A stretch of 64,000 nt of DNA. Source: Tetrahymena thermophila SB210 (taxonomy: Eukaryota; Ciliophora; Oligohymenophorea; Hymenostomatida; Tetrahymenidae). This document shows positions 47,457 through 62,400 of this stretch, piece after piece. The notes under the pieces are model-generated. The model was not told the DNA's origin. It saw only the letters and a list, made by a program, of their open reading frames with translations, and made no database searches. The position numbers and the translations under genes are program-made. The stretch is taken from positions 1 through 64,000 of the forward strand of contig NW_002475926.1 in the NCBI RefSeq assembly GCF_000189635.1. Direction: 5' to 3'. Positions within the stretch are counted from its first letter, which is position 1. Each line of letters starts with the position of its first letter.

Positions 47457-50400
47457 ATGAAAAAGTATAGCCAGGGCAATAAGGAAGTAGCTCGTCCTAC
47501 TGAGGACCAATCAAATTTAGATGGATAGAATTTAAAATAAAAAGAGGGTACATTAAAAGAAAATCGAAATAGTGCCAAAAAGCAGAAAGATTCAATAAAA
47601 GTGAATAATAACACAAGCTAGAGCGAAGGCTAGTATAAAACAAGTTAGGACGAGGATTAATTATAAAATGAGAATATGAATATAGTAACTAAAAACTCTA
47701 TTTAAAATTATAGCCAATCTTAGAATAATTAGAATTTAACAACTTTAAAATACATTTCTAATTCAGATCCCATTGATATTACTCCAAATGAAATTCATTT
47801 CAAGGATATATAAATTAACTAAACATATGAGATTACCTTGTACGTTAGAAACTTAACAAAGAAACCTCGTCGTATTAGAGTATTTTAGCCATAAACCCCA
47901 CATTTTAGAGCTGATTATGAAATGCAAGGAGCTATCGGAGCTGGTTTGGCAATGAAAGTAACTGTCACATTTGAAACTACTTATTTAGATAACTTCAAAG
48001 ATGTAATGAAAATTGTGAGTTAAGATAATTTTTCTAAAGAAGTCTTTTTATATGCTTATCAGCCATGTGCTTAGCTGGTTTTTGAACCATTTATTAATTT
48101 TGGTAAGATTTTGTTTATATCATGTTAACAAACAATTAAATAATATCAACCAATTTTACTCAGCTATTAAAAGATATAGTTAAACAGATAGATTTGAGAT
48201 AAATATTATTATTAACTTATTGATAAAGTTACTTTTTTTAAATATCATTTGTTTTACGTTTCCTCATATAAATAAAGTAGATTTATTTTTATTTTGTTGA
48301 ATTATTACAAAACAGGTTTTGTTAAAGTTTAGCAGCAAAAGTAAGAGAAGATATTTTTCAAAAATGAAGGTTCGGTAGCAGCTAAAGTTGAATTAAAATC
48401 AAGTGATCCTGCCGATTTAAAAATAGAACCCCCATTCTTTTCAATACAACCAAAATAGGAATTTGCAGTTACTGCAACTTATGAAAGTTAAGAAGCTGGT
48501 TTATTTAGGGGTTTTGTCTATGTAACAACAGAAGCTTAATGTCTTCAGAAAGTAATAGATATTAATGCAACTATAGTCGAGTTTACTTAGTTCTTAATAG
48601 ATGATAGCGGTAACCAAACAACTTAATTTGACTTTGGTACTTTTTATTATGGTCAGGAAAAAAAAATACATGGTTTTTTGGTAAATAATACTCCTAAAAA
48701 GTATAAATACAAAGTTAATTTTAGATTTGGACTTCTATATTCTGCTGAAGATATTGCAAGTTTATAAACACCTAACGAAGTAGGAAGGGAATAAACAGAA
48801 AAAATTATGAGTATAGAACCTTCTGAAGGAGTAATAGATAGTTATTCCTAAGTAAAAAATTATTTAGTTGTAATAATACTTTTAAAAATTATCTTCTTAA
48901 TTATTTATAAAAGCTTCCTATTGTATTTAAGTGTCATTCTTAAGTACATCCAAAGCATTAATTTTGGACTTAATCTTATGCTATTTCAAAAGATGAAATG
49001 AATGCTGATGTAGAAGATTATTCTTATTCAGCAATATTTTCATATGATGGCTAATAGTCTAACCCAACTATAATACACGTTACTGGAAGAGGTATTTGCC
49101 CTACCATTAAGTTATCTAAAAATCTTATTTAGTATGGAGAATGTAATGTCAATGATTATAAAGATTGTAAATTAGAAATCGAAAATAGAAACAGAGATAT
49201 CCCAATTTCTATATCTTGCTCTAAAATACCCTACTTTACACTATCTCCAGCAACAGCTGTAATAAACCCTTAATCAAAAGCTGTTTTTGTTGCATCATTT
49301 CAGCCAAAAGGTAGTTTAACTTTTTTGTTTTAGAATGAATATTTATCTCTATTAAAAATATAGCTGTTGGAAGTTTCTAAAAAAATATGCAGATATTACT
49401 TTTTAATGGAGCTTATAAATTAGATCTTAAAATGCTAGGTAAAGCTTTGGATATATCAGAAAAAACAATAACAAAAAGAGGACCAGAAACTTTGCCTGAA
49501 AACTTTGAAAATGAAAGAAAATTCTTAGATGAGGAAAATTTATTTTAAACAAGAACAAAGAAATAAGTAAAAATTTTAATAAAATCAATTTTTTTTACAT
49601 TATTTTTAATTCAGTATGAGGATAGAATTAATGAAATCCCTGACTGGGTAGTAAATAATAAAGACCCTACTGTTATGGACTCTTACATGAATAGCAAAAA
49701 ATACGATGATGTCTTAAGAGAGCACCGCAAAGAACGTCTTCAGAAAGAAAAGGACAAAATCGTTGCAGCAAAATATGAAGAAATGATTGAAAAACTAAAG
49801 TAATTAGGCTTAGCTCCTGATCAAGATGGATAAAATTAAGGTGCAGAATCAGACGAAGAAGGAAAGGGTGGTAAATTTGCAGATGCTCCAATTGATTATG
49901 CTTACGAAGTTGGAATGATATAAAATAGGCTAGATACACCTGAGTTACCTCTTCCTATTTCAAATGAGCCTTTGTATGTTAATAAGCCTATTGGTAAATA
50001 TGAACCATATGCATAAAATGTAAGAGATTTAAGTTGAAAAAATAATTAATAATTAATATCCATTCATTTTTTAATAGTAAGAAAATATGAAGTCATTCAA
50101 TCCTGATCCAAATGTAATAATAAAGAAAAAATGGCACTCTAAACCTTAAAATCATAAAGAAATAAGAGAAATATCTATGAAACTGTAAGGAGAATAGCTC
50201 TAAAAAATATTCGCAGGCCCTGTATTTATTGATTTTGGACCTGTTTATGTTAAATCTACTATTTAAAAAACTTTTACTATTCGAAATGATCTCAGAACAG
50301 CCATTTCTTGCAGACTAATTGTACATTATATTTTAATTTTTATAAAATTAATATTAAAAATTTAAATTTAGGTTGATAGCGATGAGCTGTAGGGATCATA

Positions 50401-53400
50401 CTAAACTCTATAAATTATTCCTCCAAGCTAAGTTGCAGGATTTGATGTGGTTTTAAAAAATAATACTCTAGGGTAATTTAGAAATAATGTAAAATATATA
50501 ATTAATGAATAGCATGCATTTGAATTTTAAGTAATTGCAGATATTCAATTGGTTAAACTTGAGTTATCTAGAGTTTAGATAAAAATGAGTTTCTTTGAAG
50601 ATAATCATGAAATGATTACAAAAGAAACCTTAAAACTCACTAATAATGGTAATTCAACGGGTAAATTTGAATGGGTACACACTTTAAACAAAATATTTAC
50701 TATTACTCCTGAAAAGGGTGAAGTACCTGCTAATTCATCTTTAAACCTAACGGTTACTTACAAGCCCTCTTAGTAAGCTGGTTCTAATTCAATCTCTTCT
50801 TAAAATAATTTGTCAGCAAATGCTCCAAATTCTGCCAGAGATTCTAATCAAGGTTCTAACTAAAATGACAAATAAAGCATGGCCCCAATAACAAGAAACG
50901 AAGAAGAGAAACTTGTATTAAAAGTTTAAGATGGTGTAGAAGGGGCAATTAGATGTATAGGAACAATCTAAGAAGCTAGATGCATGATTAAAAATGTAAG
51001 CATATTTTTTCATCCTCCTAAAAAATAATTAATTTTATTTAAAATTAATATGAATAGACTAATTTAGATTTCAAAGAAATTGCTGTTTCAAAAGCAGAAA
51101 CAAAAACATTCTAAATCAAAAATCTAAGTAGGATCTAGGCTATATTTAGTATCGATTAAACTAATTTACCTGAATGTGTATCGATTAATCCTTTAAAAGG
51201 AAGAATCGGTCCTGATGATGTTAGGGATATTTCAGTAACCATCTTAAGTAACCAAGAAAATACTTTTAAGGGTGATATTATTGTTTACATAAGAGGTGGA
51301 AGAATCCTAAAATTGCCTTTTTAAGGATAAACAATAATTCCTTAAGTCAGCATATTAGAAGAGCTATTTGATTTTGGAAATATTACTACTTTAGGTAAGT
51401 TTTATTTATAAATAGAAAATTTATATAACAATTATTATTTTGTATAGGAAACTAGGGTATACTTAAAATGTCCCTGTAAAATAACTCTAATATTCCTGCA
51501 GATTTAGTTCTAGATATGAGAACAGATGAAGATTACGAAAAGGCTTAACCAGGTATAGAGTGTTTGTCTATTGAGATAGAAGGTGAAGATGATGATTCAG
51601 TTCTACACTCAGTACATGAAGAATAAAGTGAAGAGGAAGATTAGCAAAATAAAATGAATAATGATGATAATGAACCAGATTTTGATGGCCCTTTAAATGA
51701 GAGTGTTGATAGTTTAGAAGAAGAGAGTGAAAAGAAAAAATCAAAGCTATTTAACTTAACTGTTTATCCTAAACAGACATTGAATTTTGTATTAAAGTTT
51801 TGTCCGAAAGAAATTATGTAAATTTTTTTTTTCTACTTTTTAATTATTTAAAATATTCTATTAGCTCTTATAAGCTATTGCTTCCATTGACGCTTTCAGG
51901 TTATGGGATCATCCCTTCATTAGAAAGGTACATCACATGTAAAGGTCTTCATCCAAAATTCTTAATTGATCCATAAACATGTGAGTTTAAAAGAAAAGTT
52001 ATAACTACGCCAGATAAATGTTTTCCTGATAAGATGGAAGTAACTTTAAATAACCCTGATAGAAGAAGCATCAAATGGAGAATTGATATAAGTGGTATAA
52101 CATCTGATAAAATATTTTAAGTAGAACCTTCTTCTGGTATAGTTGAATCATGCGATTCGGTGAAAATTGAAGCACTTTTTAATCCATATGCCCCAGGCAA
52201 TTTTACTTAAACTCTACCTTTATACATTGAAGAAGATGATGAAATTCCTTCTAACGTACCTTATGTTGAGCTAATATTAAAAGGTAGTCTATTAATTCTT
52301 TTAAATTTCTTACTTTAACTCTTTTATTAGTGACTTTTAATAATTTTTATTTTTTCCAAAATTAGGTGAGGCTGCTTTCCCAAGACTTCAATTTGACAGG
52401 AAGGAAATTATTTTACCAGTTGTGCCTCTCGGGATATAGTCTCGCTGCACTTTTAGGATTATAAACGATGGCTATGAAAATTTGAATTTAAAATATAAAA
52501 TTATTTAAGATATTTCAAATATTAATGTAACTTTGAACTGGCCTGATGGAAAAAATTTGGGTATAACAAAACATAGAATAAGAGTTGAGGCCGTATTTTC
52601 AAATAAAAGACCTTTATCATTTACAACTAGAATAGAATTTTATGATGACTCCGATCGTGTGTATCCTATTTATATATCTGGTACAACTGATAACTGCCTA
52701 TTTACTAATCAATCATATCTGTAGAGATGCAAAGGGGAGTATTCAATATATTTAAATGAAGTAAAAGATGATAGTAATAAATTTTCTATCGGAAACATTA
52801 TGATTAAAGAGGAAGATGAGGACATTAACTCAGTAGATGGTAAGACATAAACTTCTAGGACTCATTCTATTGCTGCAACTAAGAAGAAAGGAGGAGCTGC
52901 CTCTACTCTGAGCTATGGCTCTACTAAAAGTTCTAGAAGCATGCTAGGATATTAACCAATACCAACTCCTTTCTTAGATTAGTCTATTGAATATATAACT
53001 CGCTGGCTGAATTATCATGTTCTTTAATAGCCTATAAACAGTTTTCCACAAAGCGTTATAGAGCAAAATGGCAGTCCTGTATTTGATTTAATTACATTTT
53101 TAACTGGAAGAACTTAATTCCCATTCAGAGCCTAAATTGACCACCTTACAAAAAGAACTGAAAAGGTAAAAGATGATTGATTGATTGATTATTATATTAT
53201 TTGATTATTATTTTTTCTTAAATAACTAAGTCCAAAAAACTGATGTCCTAATACGATGAGTTAATAAGATCATTAAAGGTAGAAGGAGGTATGCTTAACC
53301 ATATCAGGCCAGAGTATTTGCTAAGTTATTAAGACTATATTCTATATGTGAAATAGCTACCTAGCTAGGTCACTAATACAATTAGTCAGAATGTTTTAAG

Positions 53401-56400
53401 ATTGTCTTAATCAAGATTTATGTACCTTGCTCTTGACTCATGGATACAAATATTTTATTAAATACTAAAAATTTACTTTTTAAACAGACTTAATGCTAAA
53501 AATTTCAAGTTAATTCCTGGAATACCCGCAGAAAAAATGTAAATTCCTAATTATATCGAATAAAGTAATTTAATCTCTCCTGCAGAATCTCTTTTATTGT
53601 ATTGGCTTGAAATAAATTATGAATAAACTCACCCCTTAGCTTAGAAGAGATTATGTTCTTTCGATTTGGAACTTTAAGATGGCTAATGGATCTAGTCACT
53701 TATTATGAGCTATGTTGGAAAAAATAGCTCGAGATATTTTGGAAATATGAAAATGGTTTGCTCTAATGAGTAAGATTTTAAGTATAATGGAGAAAGAATA
53801 GTTGAAGCTATGAAGGAGATTGGAATCAACTCACATTTACAACCTCAAGATTTCTAAAAGGTTTCAATGCGTGAAATGATTCTTTTCAATTTGTAAATGC
53901 TTTATTCTCTCCCTCACTACATTCCAAAAGGAAACCCTATTATGTTTAGTTGCATCTTAGGAGAAGAAGTATAATTAATTAATTCAGATAAACTTAAAGA
54001 TTTCCCAAAAAATATTAATTCTTTTTTATTTAATATTTTAGATAACCAAAAATATAGAATTAACTAATCCTACTAACAGAACTATTTGCTATCATGTAAA
54101 GCTTGAGGGTCATCCTGACTTTTCTCTCGATTCAGAAGATTAGTTTATGATAGAGCCTAAGAGTTAATACAAGTTTAGAGTTAAATTCACTTCAAGAGTA
54201 AGCGATTCTGTAACAGGAAGAATCATTTTTAATAACAAGAAAGAAAGTAATGTCTAAGCAGCTGCACTAGTATTTGATTTAAAGTCTAATGTTACAGGTA
54301 AATTTTTTATTTTAAAACAATTTATTTTAAAATTAAAAAATTAAACACAGGCAGAATTTCTGAAAAGATAATTTAAACAACTTCAAATTTGTATGAAAAC
54401 ACAGAATTTTAATTTTAAGTTACTAATAAATTTTAAAATGCCGAGTGGGGAGAATTTGAAGTGAATATAGTTCATGTAAAACCTGAAAAGCCAGTAGAGA
54501 AAAAGAAAAAGAAGGCAGCAGGGGCACCTTAATAGAATTAAAATAATACTAAGGGTAAATAAAATGGTGGAAAAGAAGAAGACAGTGATAAACCTTAAGC
54601 AAACGTATCTAAAATTGAAGACTAATAATAAAACGATGTGTTCCCATCATTCTTCTGTAGACAGTACAATACTGCGAAGTTAAGAATAAAGAGAGGAGCA
54701 ACTGCAAACATTAATCTTATTTTCTTACCCTTAATTATTGAGTAATAAAGATGCTATATCATTTTTAAAGGTAATCTATTTTCATTTTTTAATATCATAA
54801 ACCATAAGAGATTTTATTTATAAATTAAAGATCCTAATATCGGAGAATTCTAATATGAAGTAATAGGGAACGTAGAGCTTCCTATGTATAACAACGAAAT
54901 TATCAGGCTACCTTAAAATGGCTAAACTATTTACGTAGACGACCCAGCTAATATAGAAATACCACTTAGTTACCAAAATGAATCTATGAATAGAGCTCGT
55001 AAGCTTGCAGAATAGTTAATTATGGAAAAGAGCAAAGAAAAATTCTTGAAAGGTGATAAAAGTGCACTTTAAAAGGCTGATAAATTAGTCTTCCCAGGAG
55101 GTTAGCCAGATGCTGTTCAATATAATATAGAAATAACCCCTTCTGTACCTTACATTCAAATTCCACAAATATTTACTCTCACAAACCCATACAAAGTACC
55201 TACATATTTTATTTTCAACTTTAAACTAAATATTTACTGATTATAAATTCAAGGGTCTTCAAATAAACTAACCAATTGAAAAAGAATAAAAACAAGAAAA
55301 TTCAAAGAGAGGAAAAATTCTTCCAAAAGAAAATCATGAAGAATAATAAGAGCAAACGTAATTTAAATTTTACTTTTTTTAGAATTAATTTATTAATTAT
55401 TTATTTATTTATTCTTTTTAGTTAAACTGTAGATTTGGTAAACAAACTTCCCATTTCGCTTCTCTTTAAAAATGCAGTTAAAGATTTTAAAGTTTCGCTC
55501 ACATTAAAAAATGTAAATTTGACAGATATTAGAAGATATAAATTAGAAATTAGTGCTTTCCCTAAACCAGTGAGATCAACATTAGAGTTTAGAGTTCCAG
55601 CTAGGTAATCTACTACACAAGAAATACCTATTGTAAATAACACAGAGAGAGACTGGAATATTAAAGTTAATTTTGTAAGAGATAAACTCCCTAATTCAAA
55701 TCTCTTTTCTTTCCCAGCTTCTTTCTCTAAAGAGTTTTTAGTTAGGAAAAAATCTTAAGGAAGTTTTCCATTAACATTTAAACCTAAGTGGATTTGTGAA
55801 GCAGAATGCAAATTAATTCTTCAAAATCCACTCACAAATGATTTGTTTGAATATAATATTAAGGGTTTCGGAGAGGAACCTGTAGCTGAAGATCATTTTG
55901 TCATATAATGTTCAGCAAGATAAACAAAGATTCATGATATAGTAGTTAAAAACCCATATACTGACAAAGACGTTACATATAAAGTAATTCATTTGATTAA
56001 TTTTTAAATACCTTTCTAATTATAATTCTTATAAAAATAGGTAGAAACTGATTTGTTAAATGCTTAGGGGGCTCCTTCATTAAAAATAAAGGCAGGATAA
56101 AAAGGTACCTATAAATTATCTGTCACCCCTATATTAAGTGGGTAATATACTGGTTCAATAACTTTTACTGAAGATGATGGAACATATCTTTGGTACACAG
56201 TTGTTTTGCTAACAGCTAGCCCTGCAGCAGATAAAGTCCTAGATTTAAATTCATTTATCAGATAGGCTTGCACGTTTGAAATTTCTATATCAAATCCTCT
56301 TGATTAATAAATTTCTTTTGATGTTATCATTAACGGAGATGGTCTTATTGGAGAAAATATATTTTATGTAAATAATCAAATTATTTTTTTATTAATTAAT

Positions 56401-58453
56401 ATTCATTATGAAAATAAAAGTTGGGGCCGAAAGAAACTAAATCTTATGAATTGATCTACAGTCCTTTGTATATCGGAAAAGCAAAAGGTAGTATTGCATT
56501 CGTAAATGAGCATTTAGGAGAGAAATGGTATGAACTCAATTTACTCAGTGAAGAATAAGCTGTAATCAAACTGCCTATTCTTAAAACAGAATTGGGTAAA
56601 TTTAACTAGCATAAAGTTTAACTCGAAAATCCTACTGACAAAGAAATCAAAGCCATTAGCAAATGCACAAACACATAAAATTTCGAAGTTTTCCCATAAG
56701 ATATAGTTTTAAAACCATTTTCTTCTACAACTGTATACATTAGGCACTCACCTTCCAGCTTAGAAGTAAAAATTATTTAGCTTTTAATAATTACAAAATA
56801 AAATTTTTTTTCTTAAAGCAAGCAGAAAGTGCTGAAATATCAATAATCACTGGAGAAATAGGTAAGTGGAGATATTCTGTTTATGGTATGGGTATTCCTC
56901 CAACAAAGTTCGAGAAAAGAGAAATATCAGTTAGCATAAATAAAGATTTCTCAACATCTATTCAGTTTAAAAATCCATTTAAAGAATAAATTTAGATTTA
57001 AGTCTATATGATTGCCGAAGTAATTTTTAAGTAAAGAGTACTTATTTAACTTAAAAAAATTTATTAAAGAATTAGAATAAAGAAGTTTTCAAACTCCTAC
57101 TTAAAGGTAAAAAAATTCCTGGAAAATAAGATGGTGAAGAAAGGTATTTAATGCAAGTTGGAGGTTTGTAAGTATTAATGATTCCTTTCTCTTTCATACC
57201 TAGAGAGATCACCAAATATTATTGTGAAATTGTTTTAGCAATGAATGATAAAATTGAGTGGAGATATCCTATTGAAGGTATCACTTAATGCACTTAGTCC
57301 ACTGTAATCCAAAACTTTAAGTGTCAATGTAGAGATAGCTTAGAAGAAGACTTTTCTATTTAACTACCAGGAGTAATTTCTTTAAATTTTAAGAATATTA
57401 AACTTATTGGATGAAATATAAAAATTAAAAGAATTTTTAATAGTTTCTGATAAAAATTACTATAAAATTTCTTAAAAAACTGTTTGTTAAATGAAAGTGA
57501 AAAAAAATTTAAATAAAATTATAATTAAATAGATATAAAGCATAATGGGTAAAGATGATACTTTTAGTTTTGAAATTAGGTGCTTGGAAGAAGAGTATAG
57601 TAATTTAGTAGATAAATCACTTTAAATAAAAACAACAAAGAATTACTTGAGTGATCCTAGTGATAGATTAGAATTTTAAGTTAAATTTTAACCTCTAAAG
57701 CCTTACAAAGCAACTCTTGAATTCCATGTCCTTAGAAAGGCTGGAGGAAAATGGAGGTAATTAATTCATTTAACCAAAGCAATATAAAATAATTTTTTTA
57801 TCAATAGGTATTTTATTGATGTTGAAGCTACAGAACCTGAACCTGATGACACTATTGTAATCAGCTCCAACTTACACAAAACTACCAGTGTTTCATTCAA
57901 ATTAACAAATAAAACAAAATAATTTGCACCATTTGTGGCTAACTTCTCTCCTGAGTCAGATAGTGAATTTACAGTTTTCCCTAAAAGTGGAACATTAGAA
58001 TCATATGGAAGAGATGGAACCACATTCATTGTTTCATTTACTCCTGTTGAGTATGGAAAGATTAGAAGTGGTAAACTGATAGTATAAACCGAAGATATGT
58101 ATTGGTAAAATACCATTTTAAAATTCCTTTCAATTAAATTAAAAAACATTTGTATATTAATTAGGTCATATCTCATAAAGGGTAAACTTCCTAAATATAA
58201 TCCACCATAAGCAGAATCAAGCTTAATTGATGACAAACTAGAGGCAGAATTTGATTTAAGAGTAAATAGTACTCTTCCTAAAAACCACCTACTTGATAAT
58301 ATAAAGAAAACAAAAATAAATGCTAGCATTTCAAAAAATTTAAGTAGAAGTATCTAAAATTCAAACGACTCTACTAATTTAATATCTAGGACAATAGGTT
58401 AGATAAATAATCTTTCATCAAGCATAAGTTACATAGGAAAGAACCCTTAATGA
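47457..58453 (+). CDS. CFAP47: CFAP47-like ciliary protein (ASH/HYDIN-type Ig repeats and CH-like domain)
   Basis: 3136 codons, 24 exons; human CFAP47 is of similar length (about 3190). The protein is a chain of ASH/MSP-type beta domains (DINATIVEFTQFLID; FDFGTFYYGQEKKIHGF; FIDFGPVYVKSTIQKTFTI). A helical calponin-homology-like segment lies at about 1600-1880 (SLLLYWLEINYEQ, RLCSFDLELQDGQWIQSLI). The C-terminus (VSFKLTNKTKQFAPFVANF ... MYWSYLIKGKLPKYNPP) resembles the CFAP47 end. Introns: 48103-48315, 48852-48913, 49311-49363, 49567-49614, 50020-50077, 50321-50371, 50996-51057, 51395-51447, 51818-51864, 52284-52365, 53166-53230, 53969-54041, 54298-54350, 54771-54830, 55196-55253, 55358-55421, 55984-56040, 56368-56420, 56766-56818, 57020-57069, 57373-57532, 57757-57807, 58105-58164. 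The 57373-57532 junction is least certain. Expected role: axonemal central apparatus and motility. Confidence 0.82.
53173..53190 (+). repeat. ATTG microsatellite inside an intron
   Basis: About four and a half tandem ATTG units just after the donor of intron 53166-53230 of the CFAP47-like gene. A short tract with no coding consequence. Confidence 0.7.
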
Positions 58454-59431
58454 TATATATTAATCATATATAATAAATATATAATTAAAATTTAGGAATA
58501 GTTAAATTTATTATGTTCAGTATTTATCTTTTTATTTTATCTTAATTCTTGTTATTCCCACTAACAAAAAATCATTAAAAATTCATTTTATTTCTTTTAG
58601 GATGAATATAGCAACAAAAATCTCTATTACACCCTCTAAATTAAATATGATATGATTAATTTTGCTTTTTATTTGTTAAACTGCTAATATCTATTTTCAT
58701 ATTATTTTTAAGATATTTTTATATAGCAGTATGAATATTTAATTTACATTAATTTATTATGTTTAGTTTTTAATTCTATAATTTATCATAATTGTTATGA
58801 ATCTCAACACAATACTAAAAGCACTAATTATTTTTTAAAAAAGTAAATAAATAATATCAAAATAATTTATTAATTAATTACAGCTGCCCTGGAATTTATT
58901 TTAAAATTCTTTATTGAAATCAAAATTTTTAATAAAAATTTTAGATTTTATTTTAAGTCTTATTTGAGCATTTTGTTAGATATTATTTTGTTTGTTTGTT
59001 AAAATGATTCTATCTATTTTATTATGTTACTTTATAAAAAAAATCTTTAAAATTTTTATTATTCGGAAAATGAACATTCAATCTCAAGGTAAACATTTTT
59101 TTTTTTTATATGAATATTAACTAAAAAATCCTATTTATTTTAATGTAAAAATAATTTTCTCTCAAAATAAAATAATTTATTTTATTCATTTTTTTCTCAA
59201 TCAAAAAATTTTTTTGTTTAGTAAAAAATTAAAATAAATAATTGTTTTTTATTTTTTAGCAAAGATTTTGGATAAAAATTTTTGATTAATTTAATTTGAA
59301 ATTAATTGCTTTGATTAGTGACCATCAAAGTATGTATTGATTAAAAATCAAATTGCTTTTTAATTTTTTAAAATAATAACGATAAAAAAGATTTTTTTAG
59401 TTTTTATTTAAATATTTGCACTTATATATAA
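58454..59431. other. Intergenic spacer
   Basis: 978 bp, extremely AT-rich with long T tracts (for example near 59100). No coding frame or RNA gene seen. Confidence 0.6.
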
Positions 59432-62400
59432 ATGAATGCTAATTAACAAATAAGAGATAGGTTAAATACATTTGGTAATTAATAAAATTTAAATGACACC
59501 TTAGAAAGGAAAAAGACTACCCTAAGATAAATGTTTTAAGCAAAGACTGTTAAGTGCGAAAAGCTTTCTAAGAGTATATTGTTACATTTTGATATAATTA
59601 AACAATAAATGCAATTTATTTATACTTATTTGATTAGGTGGAATGACTTGGAATCATAGGTTATTAGAAGTGAGTGATCATATTAGATACTACAGTGTTG
59701 AACCTAATAAATAATTAAAAGGAGAAGTAGCGTTGGAGGATGTTTTTGAAATAACTTTTCCAGATGAGTCAAAAAAAAATCCTAAAAGAAGCATTTGTTT
59801 TACATTTAGGGTTGATAAATATAAATAATTTAAGGTAAGAATTAAAAATTTGCATGTTCAAATTTGAATTAATATAAAAAAAAGAATGGATAAGAAATTT
59901 AATAGAAGATCACTTATAGTAAAAATAAAACTGTAGGACATTTAGTATGGGCCTTTAAGTTTACTGAAAAGGATATGGATGAGTATTAAAAAATAAAAGA
60001 TTTAATTGAGCAAAATAATCAAAATTTAGCTTAAATGGGTAACTCTATGATATAGCAGTCATAATTTAATTAGAATAATATGTAGGGATAACAATAAAAA
60101 GATCGCTTGCAAGACTAGATTCGATTATAGTCACAAAATGAGATTATAGAAGGAAATGATTAAGAAAATAATTAAGAAGATATTTAAAAAGATAGTGATG
60201 ATGAAAACTAGAAGAATGAGAATTAAAATAATTAACTTAATGGGAGAGATTATTTTTAGAATTGTCTGTAAGTTAATTAGTAAGTTATTTACTTTGTTAG
60301 TTAGTTATTTAGTTGTTAATTAGTTAGTTAGCTATTTTGTTCTTTATATTTTATTTAGAGAAATAAAAATAAATAATTGCTCATATTGAATTTATATTTT
60401 ATATTTCTATATTTGAAGAGGGAATCAATACAATTGGGACGAAATGTACAATAAACTATTCGAAATTTATTATCAAAGAATAAAATAAAATAAGTAATTA
60501 TCTGCCTAAGAAGAAATATAGATGGCAATATATTTATTTACTATTATGGGAAAGTATTGATTTTTTTTTGATTATAAAGATTTATATTTATTAAATTTTT
60601 CATAGATTCCGTGAAGAATCTGTTCTATGTGTTAAAGAGCTTATTCATGAGCTCATATTTCCAGAGAAAAAAAGATCATATATTGAAGTATCTAGAGAAC
60701 ATCCTATGTACTAATTTAAGTAGCAAGGAGAAAAGGTCTACGAAGTAAACAGAATATTTGTTAGGCTATCATATATACAAACCGTTTATGATAAATATGG
60801 AGATATTGTTGATTATGAAGATGTAAATACGAAAAATTTGAGTAATGAATTTAAGGCAAATAACTATTTAACTAATACCATCCACGATATAGTAATTTAG
60901 AGCAGAATCTTCGAATTAAGAGTATAAATATAAAAATAAATACTTTTTTTAAAAATGAATTTTTGGAATTTAAATATAGATTCCTTTGACTTGCTAGGTA
61001 GAGTATTTAGGTTTTAATTGTCTCTGCTATGCTGTGCCAAAAGTTGAAATGGTATTTTTATTTACAATAAGGATTATTTTAGTAACATCAACATTAATTA
61101 ATTATTTAGCCAGATGATGAAATAAAAAAGTATCATAACAAGGGATATAGCAAACTAACTAAATCACCTTTAGATGCATAAAAAGCAAGCTTAATTTAAG
61201 GTTTTGATATTGAAGATAAATATAAAATAAAACCTAGTATTGAGATGAGTATGAAAGCTATCAGTGATAAGATGAAATTAGAGCAATTGATCAGTATGGA
61301 ATCAGATAAGAAAGGTGGTAATTTTCTTTCTTATTTTTGTGAGGTTCACGATTGGGACCAAAAAGCCTCTTCAGAAAATAAGAACAATTAAGATACAAAT
61401 TAAGATACAACTATAGACACTAGTAATAAGTTATATTACATATATCGTACATCTACTGTTTTACCTCTCCACATAGAAGTTTCTGAAAAGCTAAATAAAA
61501 GAGTAAATCTTTTCAAAGATAGACTTCGAGAGGAATATGCCTGCAGATTAGATAAACCTATGTCAAATTCAGCATTTATTGTGAGTTAAAATACATAACA
61601 AGAAGTAATAAATATTTAATACAAAGTCTAATTTTATTAAAAATTGGTTTTTGTAAAATGAAGCTGAGGGTGACTCAAGCCTCTACAATTCTAATAAACT
61701 CTGTATGTAAATAAGTGCTTGATGACCTTGAAAGTTTAAAATTAATAGCAATAGGCCCTGAATCTATTATAAGAATAATGCACAAATATGGAGTAAATAT
61801 GAGACACTTGGGAAAGATTGCTAACAAGGCTATTTTACCTCATGTTAAAAATCTTTGTATTGCTGAGATGATTGCAAGATCTACCAAAAAAATTTTAAGA
61901 GCCAACATATCAACATACATACTTAAAAAATTCAGGATTGGTGAGAATTTTGATGAAGACGATGAAGCTGTTCTCGCAAGTAATCCCAAAATTTTAATTA
62001 ATGTGAAATAATTAATCAAACTTATCTATTTTTAATCAATTGATAATTAGAATTTTATGGGTTTGGTCAGACAGTAATTCAACCAAATAATAATGCCGAT
62101 ATAGATAAAAACTAAAATGAGAGGCCTATATATCAGAAATTGATTGAGTTAAAAAATCGTCTTTACAGTAAATAATTATTTAAATCAAAAATATATATAT
62201 ATTTATTTTGTTTATTTTATTTTTTTAAAGACGAAATGAACTAAGATAACTCAGTTGAAAATAATTAGCAAACAGTAAATAGTGAATATAATTGGATACT
62301 AGATGAAGACAATGTTACCTCAATTCTATAAAATCCTAATTCTAAGAATAAACGTGACTATAAAAGACCTATTTCGAATAAGAAAGATTAAGACTAAAAG

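Noticed and set aside
57766-58329. 187-residue minus-strand protein
   Set aside because: Antisense shadow of the last exons of the CFAP47-like gene, which has strong family similarity on the plus strand.
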